A stretch of DNA of 64,000 bases, taken from Globisporangium splendens (taxonomy: Eukaryota; Oomycota; Peronosporomycetes; Pythiales; Pythiaceae). Made by a program: the position numbers and the translations under genes. Where the stretch lies: assembly GCA_006386115.1 (NCBI GenBank), contig VFIW01000038.1, positions 333,531-397,530 on the forward strand. Reading direction: 5' to 3'. The notes below the pieces were generated by a model that saw nothing but the letters and a program-made list of their open reading frames with translations, had not been told where the DNA came from and made no database searches. Positions 51,634 through 61,878 of the stretch are shown here, one piece after another (positions within the stretch are counted from its first letter, which is position 1; each line of letters opens with the position of its first letter).

Positions 51634-54600
51634 ATGCGTCTCTACTGGCCCCGTTTCGAGACCCGCGACCGCGCGGACTCCATCGGGAGCAACGCCTCCA
51701 CTGTCTCGTCCAGTCAGGGGTCGCTCGGCAGCGATGCCGGCTTCCTCCTAGACAGCGACGAGGACAGCGACGTCGAGGACGACCTCGACAACGACGAAGA
51801 CCACCACCACCACGCTCACGAAGACCCGCCGCCGCCACCACCACCCCAAACCCGCGCCACGGTCACGGAGGTGCACCCGCACAGAGGACCACACTACGTG
51901 TGCACTCTGTGTGGGTTCAGCGCCCCCCACATGTTCGTGCTCGGACGCCACCGCGCACTCGCACACGAGAATGACCACTTTGTGGACATCTTCACGTGCG
52001 AGTGTGCGTGCGACCGGCACTTTACCACCCGCGGTGCTGCTGCTAACCACGAACGTGGATGCAGCACCGCCCAGAACACTACCACACTTGGCCTTGCGCC
52101 ACAGAATGATGGTCCTGACCCGGAGACAGCCGCGCCAAGCAGCATCCCCGAGCCAGGGCCATCCCCAACCACGATGTCCCCCCCCGCCACGGTACCCGAG
52201 CGCACTTCAACGTGCACGAGTACCGTCGGCTACCAAACCGAGGGTGCCAAGAGGCGCCGCCTCGCCCCTCCCCTCCCCGATGACGAACGTCAGCAAGGTG
52301 CCAGTGTACCCCCCTCCCAGACGACGGTGTTCCTCACCGACCTGCTGACGCTCACCCGGTACCGAGTACACCAAGACAACGACGCCGCACACCCAGTCCC
52401 CCCTCCAGCGACGACAACGACAACAACCAACACTCAGGTAAGTATAGTGAACTCAAATGAAATGGTTATTAACTATGATTATGCCCCTACAGCGACGGCT
52501 TTCGGCCCCCAGACCGAAAACCCAACATACGAAAACGAGAATCCGAGCACCTACGAAGACGACGACGCATGGGCGGAGTCAACCGACAGTGCCCGAGCAC
52601 AAATCGACATCCCTCCGGCCCAGACCAGCTTTTTTGACGAAGAAAACTCAAGTTTGGATGCGGCAATTGCGGTTTCTGGCCCTGGGACCGCCGTAACGGC
52701 TGATCTCAGGCCAGGAACTCCACGCACAACCGCCGCAACATGTGAGATGACCCAAGACCCAGCTCCAATGACTGGTCTGAGTGCAGAACCGGCACTTTTG
52801 ACCCAATTTGGGCCTGGTGCACCTACGAACCCAGCTCCAGCGACCAGCCCAAGTACGGAAAGTGCACTTTTGACCAGATTTGGTGCAAATGCAACCAGGG
52901 ACCAAACATCTGGTGCTAGTCCAGGGCCTGTGTCAGCTATTGCTGGTGGCACAGGAGCAAATGCAAGACCAGAACCGACCGAAAGTGCACTTCCGCGTGC
53001 GCGGCCACCCCGCGCGAACCTAACTACTGCTCGGAACAGTAGTTTGGGCCCCAGAAATGCAATTTCTGTGGGGGAAAGTGCAAATGCACGCACAACTACT
53101 GCTCCGAGCAGTAGTTTGAGCCATGAGAACGCTACGCCCGTGCCAGAGAATGCTCTAGCACGTCCAACTACTGCTCGGAACAGTAGTTTGGGCCCCAGAA
53201 ATGCAATTTCTGTGGGGGAAAGTGCAAATGCACGCACAACTACTGCTCCGAGCAGTAGTTTGAGCCATGAGAACGCTCCGCCCGTGCCAGAGAATGCTCT
53301 AGCACGTCCAACTACTGCTCGGAACAGTAGTTTGGGCCCCAGAAATGCAATTTCTGTGGGGGAAAGTGCAAATGCACGCACAACTACTGCTCCGAGCAGT
53401 AGTTTGAGCCATGAGAACGCTCCGCCCGTGCCAGAGAATGCTCTAGCACGTCCAACTACTGCTCGGAACAGTAGTTTGGGCCCCAGAAATGCAATTTCTG
53501 TGGGGGAAAGTTCAATGCACGCACAATTCTGCTCTATCAGTGGTTTGGAGCCTGAAACGCTCCGCCCGGCCAGAGAAATGTCAGCACGTCCAACTACTGC
53601 TCGGAACAGTAGTTTGGGCCCCAGAAATGCAATTTTGGAGGCGGCTAGTACAGCGATGAGAACGAGGACTCAAGGAGAGCGAACCCTCACCGCGAACCCA
53701 TTGAATTGGAGGTCAGACACGGTGCCAGCGGCCCGTCCTGACCGAAATGAGCGAGTTTTGACGGCGAGACCGTCTCGATGGCGATCCGCAACCACTCCTA
53801 CGACGCCAATCACGACTGAAGCTATCAACGAGACCCTGGCGACCACGACAACGACCCAAGCGATCACGCCAGAAGCACCAGACGACGGCCGGCCATGGTT
53901 ATTGAGATTTGATGGAGCATGTCCAGGAAATCCAGGGAAAGGAGGCGCTGGATCAGCCCTCTATGAACCTGGAGGAGCCATCCTCTGGACATGCCACCAC
54001 TTTCTACCCGAGAATTTCAACACAAACAACACCGCCGAGTACACAGCGTTACTCGACGGCGTCCAGGCGGCCAAACGACATGGAGCAAGGCGACTCCGAG
54101 TGGAAGGGGATAGCATACTCGTCATCAGGCAGGTCCGAGGCATATATGCATGCGGCAATAAGCGTCTGAGAGCACTTAGAAACCGCATCCTCGGATGCCT
54201 ACGGAGCCTCGACAGCTTCGAGCTCCACCACATCGACCGCAAGGCAAACACCCAAGCGGACGCACTCGCAAACCGTGCACTCGACCACGCCGCAACGAAA
54301 TCGGTGTGCGCGGTGCACGGTGCTGGCGATGACCGATGCTGGACCCCGATCCAACGGAAGACGACCTCGCAGCGGCCAGACCCAGAGGCCACCGTCGATG
54401 AGGAAATGAAGGAAACCAGCGACGATGACGAAGAAGTAGTGCGCCGTGATGAGGGAGAGGTGTACGCACCTGTACGACTGGAACCAGGCACGATCCCGGC
54501 AAAACGACCAAGACTGCAACTACGAGCGCTGAGTGAGAACGAGGATGAAAAGAGCCGAGCGATAATAGAGAGGTTCGCCAAGAAGATGGCCACCAAGATC

Positions 54601-54742
54601 ACCGACTGTGAGGATTGGGAAACCGGAGAAGGATATATTACAGCACTTACTATGCAAATGTATGACCTACTCCAGGAGTACTCCACAACGAAGAAACCCC
54701 GATCAATGACGAAGACCAAGAAGAAAACCACAGCGACCAAGA
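51634..54742 (+). CDS. Utopia polyprotein, 3'-truncated copy (zinc fingers, repeats, RNase H)
   Basis: The frame is open from ATG 51634 to the N at 54743. It covers the acidic head (four-His run instead of five), C2H2 finger, 48-residue repeats and complete RNase H (DGACPGNPG, TAEY, EGDS, QADALAN). The last 48-residue repeat (about 53510-53590) carries several small deletions that happen to keep the frame. RT and endonuclease are missing. The apparent continuation to 55035 is frame read-through into CA-repeat DNA and is not coding. Confidence 0.85.
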
Positions 54743-54743
54743 N
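54743..54743. other. Ambiguous base N at the junction of two repeat arrays
   Basis: The only non-ACGT base in the window. Left of it is the middle of a Utopia ORF, right of it the middle of a tRNA-Asp gene; both partners are tandem repeats. Confidence 0.95.
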
Positions 54744-54764
54744 TAGCCACTATACTAACGAGGA
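54744..54764 (-). pseudogene. tRNA-Asp fragment (first 21 nt) cut at the N
   Basis: Matches the 5' end of the tRNA-Asp copies (TCCTCGTTAGTATAGTGGCTA); the rest is absent because of the junction at 54743. Confidence 0.85.
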
Positions 54765-55407
54765 TTGCTGTCCCCTCACAAATACCACACACACACACCA
54801 AATGCACACACACACACACCACAACACACACACACACAACCCACAAACCGCGCACTGCACTGCGCACGCACGCACACCCGTACGCACGCATGCACACGCA
54901 CGCAACTTGCACACGCGCACCACGCACTTCTCTCCCACACAAACTCGCAAATCAACCCGCAACACAACCCTTGCCACAACACCAAAGCCTGCATGCACAC
55001 ACACACACACACACCAACGCCGACCGGACTACTAATCAGCGAAGAGCACGCCAACTCCCTCGGCAGACACGTTGGACAAGAGAAAGAACGCCAGCCACCT
55101 GCTGCAAGACCCGATGCAGCGGAGACGCTGCCGAACGCCAGAAGGCGAGCAGAAGGCTCGGGGGACGAGCAAGGAGAGTCGGCCCAACGTCGGCTGTCCT
55201 CTGGACGACCGAGAGCGGAAAGATCGAAGAGCGGAAAGAGCAACAAAGCGGCTGCTGGTCCGGCCGTGTTCGCGACGGAGAAATGAGACGCCTGTTTGTG
55301 CGGGCCGCCCGCGGGGGGCGAGGACGAGTGAGTGAGCGAGCGATGGAAAGGCATGAAGGAAAGACGGCGAGCGCAAGCAAGTGCGCAAAAGCAAAAGCAA
55401 AAAGAAA

Positions 55408-55479
55408 CTCCCCGTCCGGGAATTGAACCCGGGTCACCCGCGTGACAGGCGGGTATACTAGCCACTATACTAACGAGGA
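55408..55479 (-). tRNA. tRNA-Asp (GTC)
   Basis: 72 nt, acceptor TCCTCGT/ACGGGGA, D-arm with TAGTATAGTGG (A box), anticodon stem CCCGC/GCGGG with loop CTGTCAC (anticodon GTC), T-arm GGGTTCAATTCC (B box). On the minus strand a TTTCTTTTT tract directly follows the gene (55399-55407), a Pol III terminator. No intron. Confidence 0.95.
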
Positions 55480-56135
55480 TTGCTGTCCCCTCACAAATGC
55501 CACACACACACACCAAATGCACACACACACACACCACAACACAACACACACACACACACAACCCACAAACCGCGCACTGCACTGCGCACGCACGCACACC
55601 CGTACGCACGCATGCACACGCACGCAACTTGCACACGCGCACCACGCACTTCTCTCCCACACAAACTCGCAAATCAACCCGCAACACAACCCTTGCCACA
55701 ACACCAAAGCCTGCATGCACACACACACACACACACCAACGCCGACCGGACTACTAATCAGCGAAGAGCACGCCAACTCCCTCGGCAGACACGTTGGACA
55801 AGAGAAAGAACGCCAGCCACCTGCTGCAAGACCCGATGCAGCGGAGACGCTGCCGAACGCCAGAAGGCGAGCAGAAGGCTCGGGGGACGAGCAAGGAGAG
55901 TCGGCCCAACCGTCGGCTGTCCTCTGGACGACCGAGAGCGAAAGAGCGAAAGAGCGAAAGAGCGAAAGAGCGAAAGAGCAACAAAGCCGGCTGCTGGTCG
56001 GCCGTGGCGCGACAGAGAAAATGAGAAGCGTTGTGCGGCCGGCCGCGCGAGGACGAGTGAGTGAGCGAGCGAGGGAAGGAAGGAAGGAAAGAGCGGCGAG
56101 CGCAAAGCAAGCGCAAAAGCAAGCGCAAAAAGAAA

Positions 56136-56207
56136 CTCCCCGTCCGGGAATTGAACCCGGGTCACCCGCGTGACAGGCGGGTATACTAGCCACTATACTA
56201 ACGAGGA
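56136..56207 (-). tRNA. tRNA-Asp (GTC)
   Basis: Same 72-nt sequence as the copy at 55408-55479, with the same T-rich terminator just past its 3' end. Confidence 0.95.
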
Positions 56208-56875
56208 TTGCTGTCCCCTCACAAATACCACACACACACACCAAATGCACACACACACACACCACAACACACACACACACCACAACACAACACACACACA
56301 CAACCCACAAACCGCGCACTGCACTGCGCACGCACGCACACCCGTACGCACGCATGCACACGCACGCAACTTGCACACGCGCACCACGCACTTCTCTCCC
56401 ACACAAACTCGCAAATCAACCCGCAACACAACCCTTGCCACAACACCAAAGCCTGCATGCACACACACACACACACACACACCAACGCCGACCGGACTAC
56501 TAATCAGCGAAGAGCACGCCAACTCCCTCGGCAGACACGTTGGACAAGAGAAAGAACGCCAGCCACCTGCTGCAAGACCCGATGCAGCGGAGACGCTGCC
56601 GAACGCCAGAAGGCGAGCAGAAGGCTCGGGGGACGAGCAAGGAGAGTCGACCCAACCGTCGGCTGTCCTCTGGACGACCGAGAGCGAAAGAGCGAAAGAG
56701 CGAAAGAGCAACAGAGCAACAGAGCAACAAAGCCGGCTGCTGGTCGGCCGTGGCGCGACAGAGAAAATGAGAAGCGTTGTGCGGCCGGCCGCGCGAGGAC
56801 GAGGATGAGCGAGCGAGGGAAGGCAGGAAGGAAAGAGCGCGAGCGCAAAGCAGCGCAAAAGCACGAAAAAAGAAC

Positions 56876-56944
56876 CTCCCCGTCCGGGAATTGACCCGGG
56901 TCCCCGCGTGACAGGCGGGTAAATTAGCCATATACTAACGAGGA
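56876..56944 (-). pseudogene. tRNA-Asp copy with small deletions
   Basis: 69 nt; three or more single-base losses and a substitution disrupt the T-arm, the variable region and the D-arm. The flanking unit also has scattered small deletions, so this may be poor consensus instead of a true pseudogene. Confidence 0.8.
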
Positions 56945-57596
56945 TTGCTGTCCCCTCACCAATACCACCGCAACACCCAAAATGCACACACACACACACC
57001 ACAACACACACACACCACAACACAACACACACACACAACCCACAAACCGCGCACTGCACTGCGCACGCACGCACACCCGTACGCACGCATGCACACGCAC
57101 GCAACTTGCACACGCGCACCACGCACTTCTCTCCCACACAAACTCGCAAATCAACCCGCAACACAACCCTTGCCACAACACCAAAGCCTGCATGCACACA
57201 CACACACACACACCAACGCCGACCGGACTACTAATCAGCGAAGAGCACGCCAACTCCCTCGGCAGACACGTTGGACAAGAGAAAGAACGCCAGCCACCTG
57301 CTGCAAGACCCGATGCAGCGGAGACGCTGCCGAACGCCAGAAGGCGAGCAGAAGGCTCGGGGGACGAGCAAGGAGAGTCGGCCCAACCGTCGGCTGTCCT
57401 CTGGACGACCGAGAGCGAAAGAGCGAAAGAGCGAAAGAGCAACAAAGCCGGCTGCTGGTCGGCCGTGGCGCGACAGAGAAAATGAGAAGCGTTGTGCGGC
57501 CGGCCGCGCGAGGACGAGTGAGTGAGCGAGCGAGGGAAGGAAGGAAGGAAAGAGCGGCGAGCGCAAAGCAAGCGCAAAAGCAAGCGCAAAAAGAAA

Positions 57597-57668
57597 CTCC
57601 CCGTCCGGGAATTGAACCCGGGTCACCCGCGTGACAGGCGGGTATACTAGCCACTATACTAACGAGGA
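57597..57668 (-). tRNA. tRNA-Asp (GTC)
   Basis: Same 72-nt sequence as the other intact copies, with the TTTCTTTTT terminator on its 3' side. Confidence 0.95.
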
Positions 57669-57850
57669 TTGCTGTCCCCTCACAAATACCACACACACAC
57701 ACCAAATGCACACACACACACCACACCACAACACACACACACACAACCCACAAACCGCGCACTGCACTGCGCACGCACGCACACCCACAACTTGCACACG
57801 TTCGACGCACTTCTCTCCCACACAAACTTGCAAATTAATCTGCAACACAA

Positions 57851-60800
57851 CGGTTTTTCTATATGCTCTCAGATCTGGACGTATTACTTGTTGTGGATGC
57901 GCGAACTGTGCGGTACAGACACAGCAAACAAGACACACCTGACTCATTTATTCACCTCTCTGGAACAGTCGCTGATATCTGAGTTCAAAGCATGTGTATC
58001 CAACGGCTTCGACTTCAATTACTGCAAGCACCTGTGTGGGTGTTTGTGGCACACTGTTGGAGAACTTAGAGGCAAGGTCGGTAAGGCGAACTCCTCGTCC
58101 ATGTTCACTTCCGGATCAATAACACGCTTGAAGCAGCATATCAAAGCATGATGTGATCCCGCAACTTGCTCGCTCAAGTCATTGTTCGTCTCCTTGGACT
58201 CTGGGAGGCTCAGTATAGACTCCGATTCTCGTCGCCCCACATCGCTTCTGCTCCTCCAATACTGTGTCGATTTGAGCACTCGTCTCGCAGGTGACGTGGC
58301 GTGTGCCACCACCTTTGCTAACTTAGCTCGTTCCTGGTTGCAGATGAATCATTCGCTAGACAGCTCTGGCTTCGATCAGATCTGGCAGTGTCTCAGACTC
58401 CCATCAGTTGCCGACTCCACCTTTGCCAAGTTCTCTGCCTTGTTCAAGAACTGGTACCAATGGATAAGCTACGGCTCTGTCACGAACAGCTCATTGGCAT
58501 CTCACATGCCACTCAGGTCGATTTGGTGTCTAATCTGTCCTCCATGGGATCCAGTTCGTGTTCGGGACCAGCCCCCCCACCTGGGGCACCACAATCATCA
58601 TCCAGTTCCATGGCATTCAACACTTCTTTGCAGCTTCTGTCCAAGTGTCCCCGCTGAAGGTCCACATGTACGGATGCTCCTCAAAGCATCAGCCGAATCG
58701 ATGCTCTCCGGCAACACAAAACGCCGATGTTCGACTCCCTCTCCGTGTTGCTACCGTCGGGCCAAGCGCGGTGGGGGAGGTTTGGCGTCTTTTCCTTTTC
58801 TTTTTGCTCCACCGCTCAGAGACAACAGTTGTCAGTGGATCTCGTTTCAGATGGCTTGCGCTGAAAAGGAAAAGTCCCATCGTGATGGACGATCAGGGGA
58901 CCCGACTTCCAACCCGACGAAGGTAGGATGTTGGCTGTAGGGCCGAGTGAGCGGAAAAATGGAGACGTTGCATATTGATATTACACGAAGTGTTTACATG
59001 GGAATGCTGTGTGTGGATGAGGTAAGATATTAGACAGTCCACGGTTGTGTTTGTGTATGCATATGATTTTGGCATTTACTACAAAGAGTTTCATTCGACG
59101 TGAGCAGTAAACGATTGCTTGCTACACAGAGGGAAGTCTGGCGGGATCGCAATAGATGGAGTGGTTATGTGTGTGTGTGCAAACGCTCTGCACGAACGAG
59201 TACATGGTTATGATATTGATGTATATCGATAAGAGTTCTCAGGGCAACAACGGTACTGGGGGATGCGTTATTTGTCTTTGAGCATGTTCTGTGTCTGAAT
59301 GGAGGCAATTGCCAGAGTGCTGCACATTTTACGCCCGAAAAGGGAACCTCGTACCACACCACGAAACTGTTGCAGTATTTCAAGGCGGAGCAAGATTTGG
59401 ATTGGTCTTGCATGTGATCTGTCTGGCGCGGCCCAACAGCTAAAGAAGTGGCCGAGAGTGGTGACAATTCCCACAGCTAATGCAGTTGCATGCAAGCGGC
59501 AGCCGCGGAGTATCCAGGGGTCGGCTGGAGGTTGTGGTAGCACATGGTGGCGATCCCGCAGTGGCAACCAACAGCCAGTGAAGACGTTTGCATGCATTAA
59601 TAAGCATGTCAGTGAGTGTTTGTGTGTGTATGTGTGGGAGTCCGAAAGGGATGAAGAGCATCCGAGTGCGTTGTAGAATGAATGTTCAAGTGTGGCGCAA
59701 TTTGTCTCGAACCGGGTTAAATTGTACGTTTACTAGGGATTGTGACGATTTGCGTGGGTTCGAGGAGCGAGTGTGGAAGCATTCGATCTGATGAAGAACT
59801 TAAATGAGTTTGAGTCAACTTTGTTTGAATTTGCGTCTTACCGAATGGATTTCCATGACGCCGCCACTAAGATGAGTTACTTTGTCATGGGGTGGGAGTG
59901 GGGGTCGGACTTTCATCCAAAGAACTGGGCACCTATGCGAGGATTTTTAATCGCTTTTAGTTGGAGTATACTGCCATACCTGGTGATGATTGCTTCCTAT
60001 CTCTCCAGATGAAAGATTGCGTGAATTTGAGCAGACACTTCATCAAAAAATCCGTTTTTGAAAACATGTCGCAACCGCATTTCTCGAGTGATTTGTTCAG
60101 CTTCCATCCTCCCGTAGGTTGATTTAGCCACTCCAATCTTTGTGACGCATTGTCGCATAATGCGTGTCGAGTATGAGTGACTGTCGGCTCAGTGTGCGAT
60201 GCTTTTTGTGGACTGCGTGCATCGCAGGGAGAACATCCAAGCTGTTGGACAAGGTAATCTGCAGCGGCGCTTTCGAGGTGTGCTTTACTCCCAAGAGTCC
60301 ATCCTTGTGGAGACGTCAGCGCCTTTTGATACCCTTGGCACGTGGTGCCACGCCAAACACGAAGGTTCGAGCGATTACGGAACGATGGTGGAAGCACTCA
60401 ACCGCTCTCAGAGCACGAGGTCTCACCAATACGCTTGCCGCGTTGCCTTCCATTGCTTTACAAGATGCGAGAGTTTGAGCAATGCCTACTGTTTGGGACC
60501 ATAAATACTGAAAAACTGAATTTGGAGAATACAAGTCTTTTTATTTCAGCTCTTCAGTGGTGTAATTTTAGATATATGTGCTAAATGTGTGTATTTGTGT
60601 AAGTATTACCTATGGGAGAACAATCAGAATCATAGCGTGAATAAAGAAAGTGACTGAATGGCTGGTTAGATTTGCACTCATCATCCAGTGCGTAGGTCGC
60701 AGATATGCACATTGCCAGATTAATCAACCACAGGACCATGAAGTCTTTACCATAGCAAACAACCGAGACGACCACACAGTGCAAGAATATATTACTTTGC

Positions 60801-61302
60801 GCAATCTGCTTTCTCACACCCCGGCACGAGAAAGCGCGCGAGACTCGAGTACCTCCACTGCTCCAACATCATTTCTCCTCCGCAAAAAATCTACCTATGT
60901 GTGCTCGCTGCCCTTTTCCTCTGGATTTCGGCTATAAAGTGCCTGCGCTCGAAAAGCTCGTTCATCGAGTCATGGACATCTGCCATCATGTGCTTTTGAG
61001 ATCGTTTGTTCCTGCTCCTGATATGGCCGCACAGATAACCACATCAGCAGGAGAAACGAGTGATCTCAAAAGCGCTTTACCCACCTTTTGTGCCCAAGTA
61101 CGATCCAATGGCATAACGGCTGCCAATTCGCCGCGCATCAGTCCACCGCACTTAGTGCTGTCGCTGCGACGCTCGAACAGCACGGCGACTGCAACGCCGC
61201 GCCGTGCTCTCTTGCATTCCCCATGATCCCAAGAGAAGCGCGTCATGCGCAGTTCAGCGTAGCGCGCAGTTTGTGGGTTGAGTATGCTTACGTGTGTTGT
61301 TT
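57851..61302. other. Unique DNA between the tRNA array and its inverted copy; no supported gene
   Basis: Plus-strand frames at about 57860-58151 and 58182-58940 read through Cys/Trp- and Leu-rich sequence without a domain I recognise and shift frame repeatedly; they may be an old gene or transposon remnant. The 79-codon frame at 59773-60012 ends in a possible membrane helix but has no other support. An imperfect inverted repeat lies at 60992-61073. Confidence 0.4.
60992..61073. repeat. Imperfect inverted repeat, arms about 35 bp
   Basis: GCTTTTGAGATC at 60992-61003 is matched by GATCTCAAAAGC at 61062-61073, and the inner parts (CTGCTCCTGATATGG against CCACATCAGCAGGAG) also pair with a few mismatches. 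A small hairpin or a MITE-like remnant. Confidence 0.55.
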
Positions 61303-61336
61303 GTGTGTGTGTGTGGTATTTGTGAGGGGACAGCAA

Positions 61337-61408
61337 TCCTCGTTAGTATAGTGGCTAGTATACCCGCCTGTCACGCGGGTGACCCGGGTTCAATTCCCGG
61401 ACGGGGAG
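61337..61408 (+). tRNA. tRNA-Asp (GTC)
   Basis: 72 nt, identical to the array copies, opposite strand. A box TAGTATAGTGG, anticodon loop CTGTCAC, B box GGTTCAATTCC. Confidence 0.96.
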
Positions 61409-61417
61409 TTTCTTTTT
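61409..61417 (+). terminator. Pol III terminator of the plus-strand tRNA-Asp
   Basis: TTTCTTTTT begins immediately after the last base of the tRNA gene. The same tract follows each minus-strand copy. Confidence 0.7.
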
Positions 61418-61878
61418 GCGCTTGCTTTGCGCTCGCCGCTCTTTCCTTCCTTCCTTCCCTCGCTCGCTCACTCACTCGTCCTCGCGCGGCCGGCCGCACA
61501 ACGCTTCTCATTTTCTCTGTCGCGCCACGGCCGACCAGCAGCCGGCTTTGTTGCTCTGTTGCTCTGTTGCTCTTTCGCTCTTTCGCTCTTTCGCTCTCGG
61601 TCGTCCAGAGGACAGCCGACGGTTGGGCCGACTCTCCTTGCTCGTCCCCCGAGCCTTCTGCTCGCCTTCTGGCGTTCGGCAGCGTCTCCGCTGCATCGGG
61701 TCTTGCAGCAGGTGGCTGGCGTTCTTTCTCTTGTCCAACGTGTCTGCCGAGGGAGTTGGCGTGCTCTTCGCTGATTAGTAGTCCGGTCGGCGTTGGTGTG
61801 TGTGTGTGTGTGTGTGCATGCAGGCTTTGGTGTTGTGATAAGGGTTGTGTTGCGGGTTGATTTGCGAGTCTGTGTGGG

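Larger units (their letters stand above)
51137..54742 (+). mobile_element. Utopia-type non-LTR retrotransposon, unit 4, 3'-truncated at an ambiguous base
   Basis: It has the U2 fragment, A-tract, 5' UTR and first 3.1 kb of the ORF, then stops at the N at 54743, after which tRNA-Asp repeat sequence begins. The loss of RT and 3' end is probably a contig join, not a biological truncation. Confidence 0.85.
54744..57850 (-). repeat. Tandem array of about 0.73-kb tRNA-Asp units
   Basis: Units recur with spacings of 728, 740 and 721 bp between tRNA genes. Each has a tRNA-Asp(GTC) on the minus strand, CA-rich microsatellites, a conserved GC-rich spacer, a variable GAGCGAAA minisatellite and a GGAAGGAA run. 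The last unit decays into unique DNA near 57850. Open frames over the CA/GT runs are not genes. Confidence 0.9.
61303..61878 (+). repeat. Inverted single copy of the tRNA-Asp repeat unit
   Basis: Reverse orientation copy of most of the 0.73-kb unit: GT-rich run, tRNA-Asp, spacer, GAGCGAAA minisatellite (complement), second GT run, then loss of similarity at about 61878. Confidence 0.9.

Noticed and set aside
54744..55035. Extension of the unit 4 Utopia protein past the N to 55035
   Set aside because: The sequence after the N is tRNA and CA-repeat DNA with no match to intact Utopia copies.
54765..57700. Frames of 100-340 codons across the tRNA array (Cys/Val or Thr/His repeats)
   Set aside because: They translate CA/GT microsatellites and spacer DNA; codon content is repeat-driven and they overlap tRNA genes.
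54780..57760. Regular repeats in the tRNA array as a CRISPR-like array
   Set aside because: Unit length, embedded tRNA genes and microsatellites do not fit; no cas genes and a eukaryotic context.
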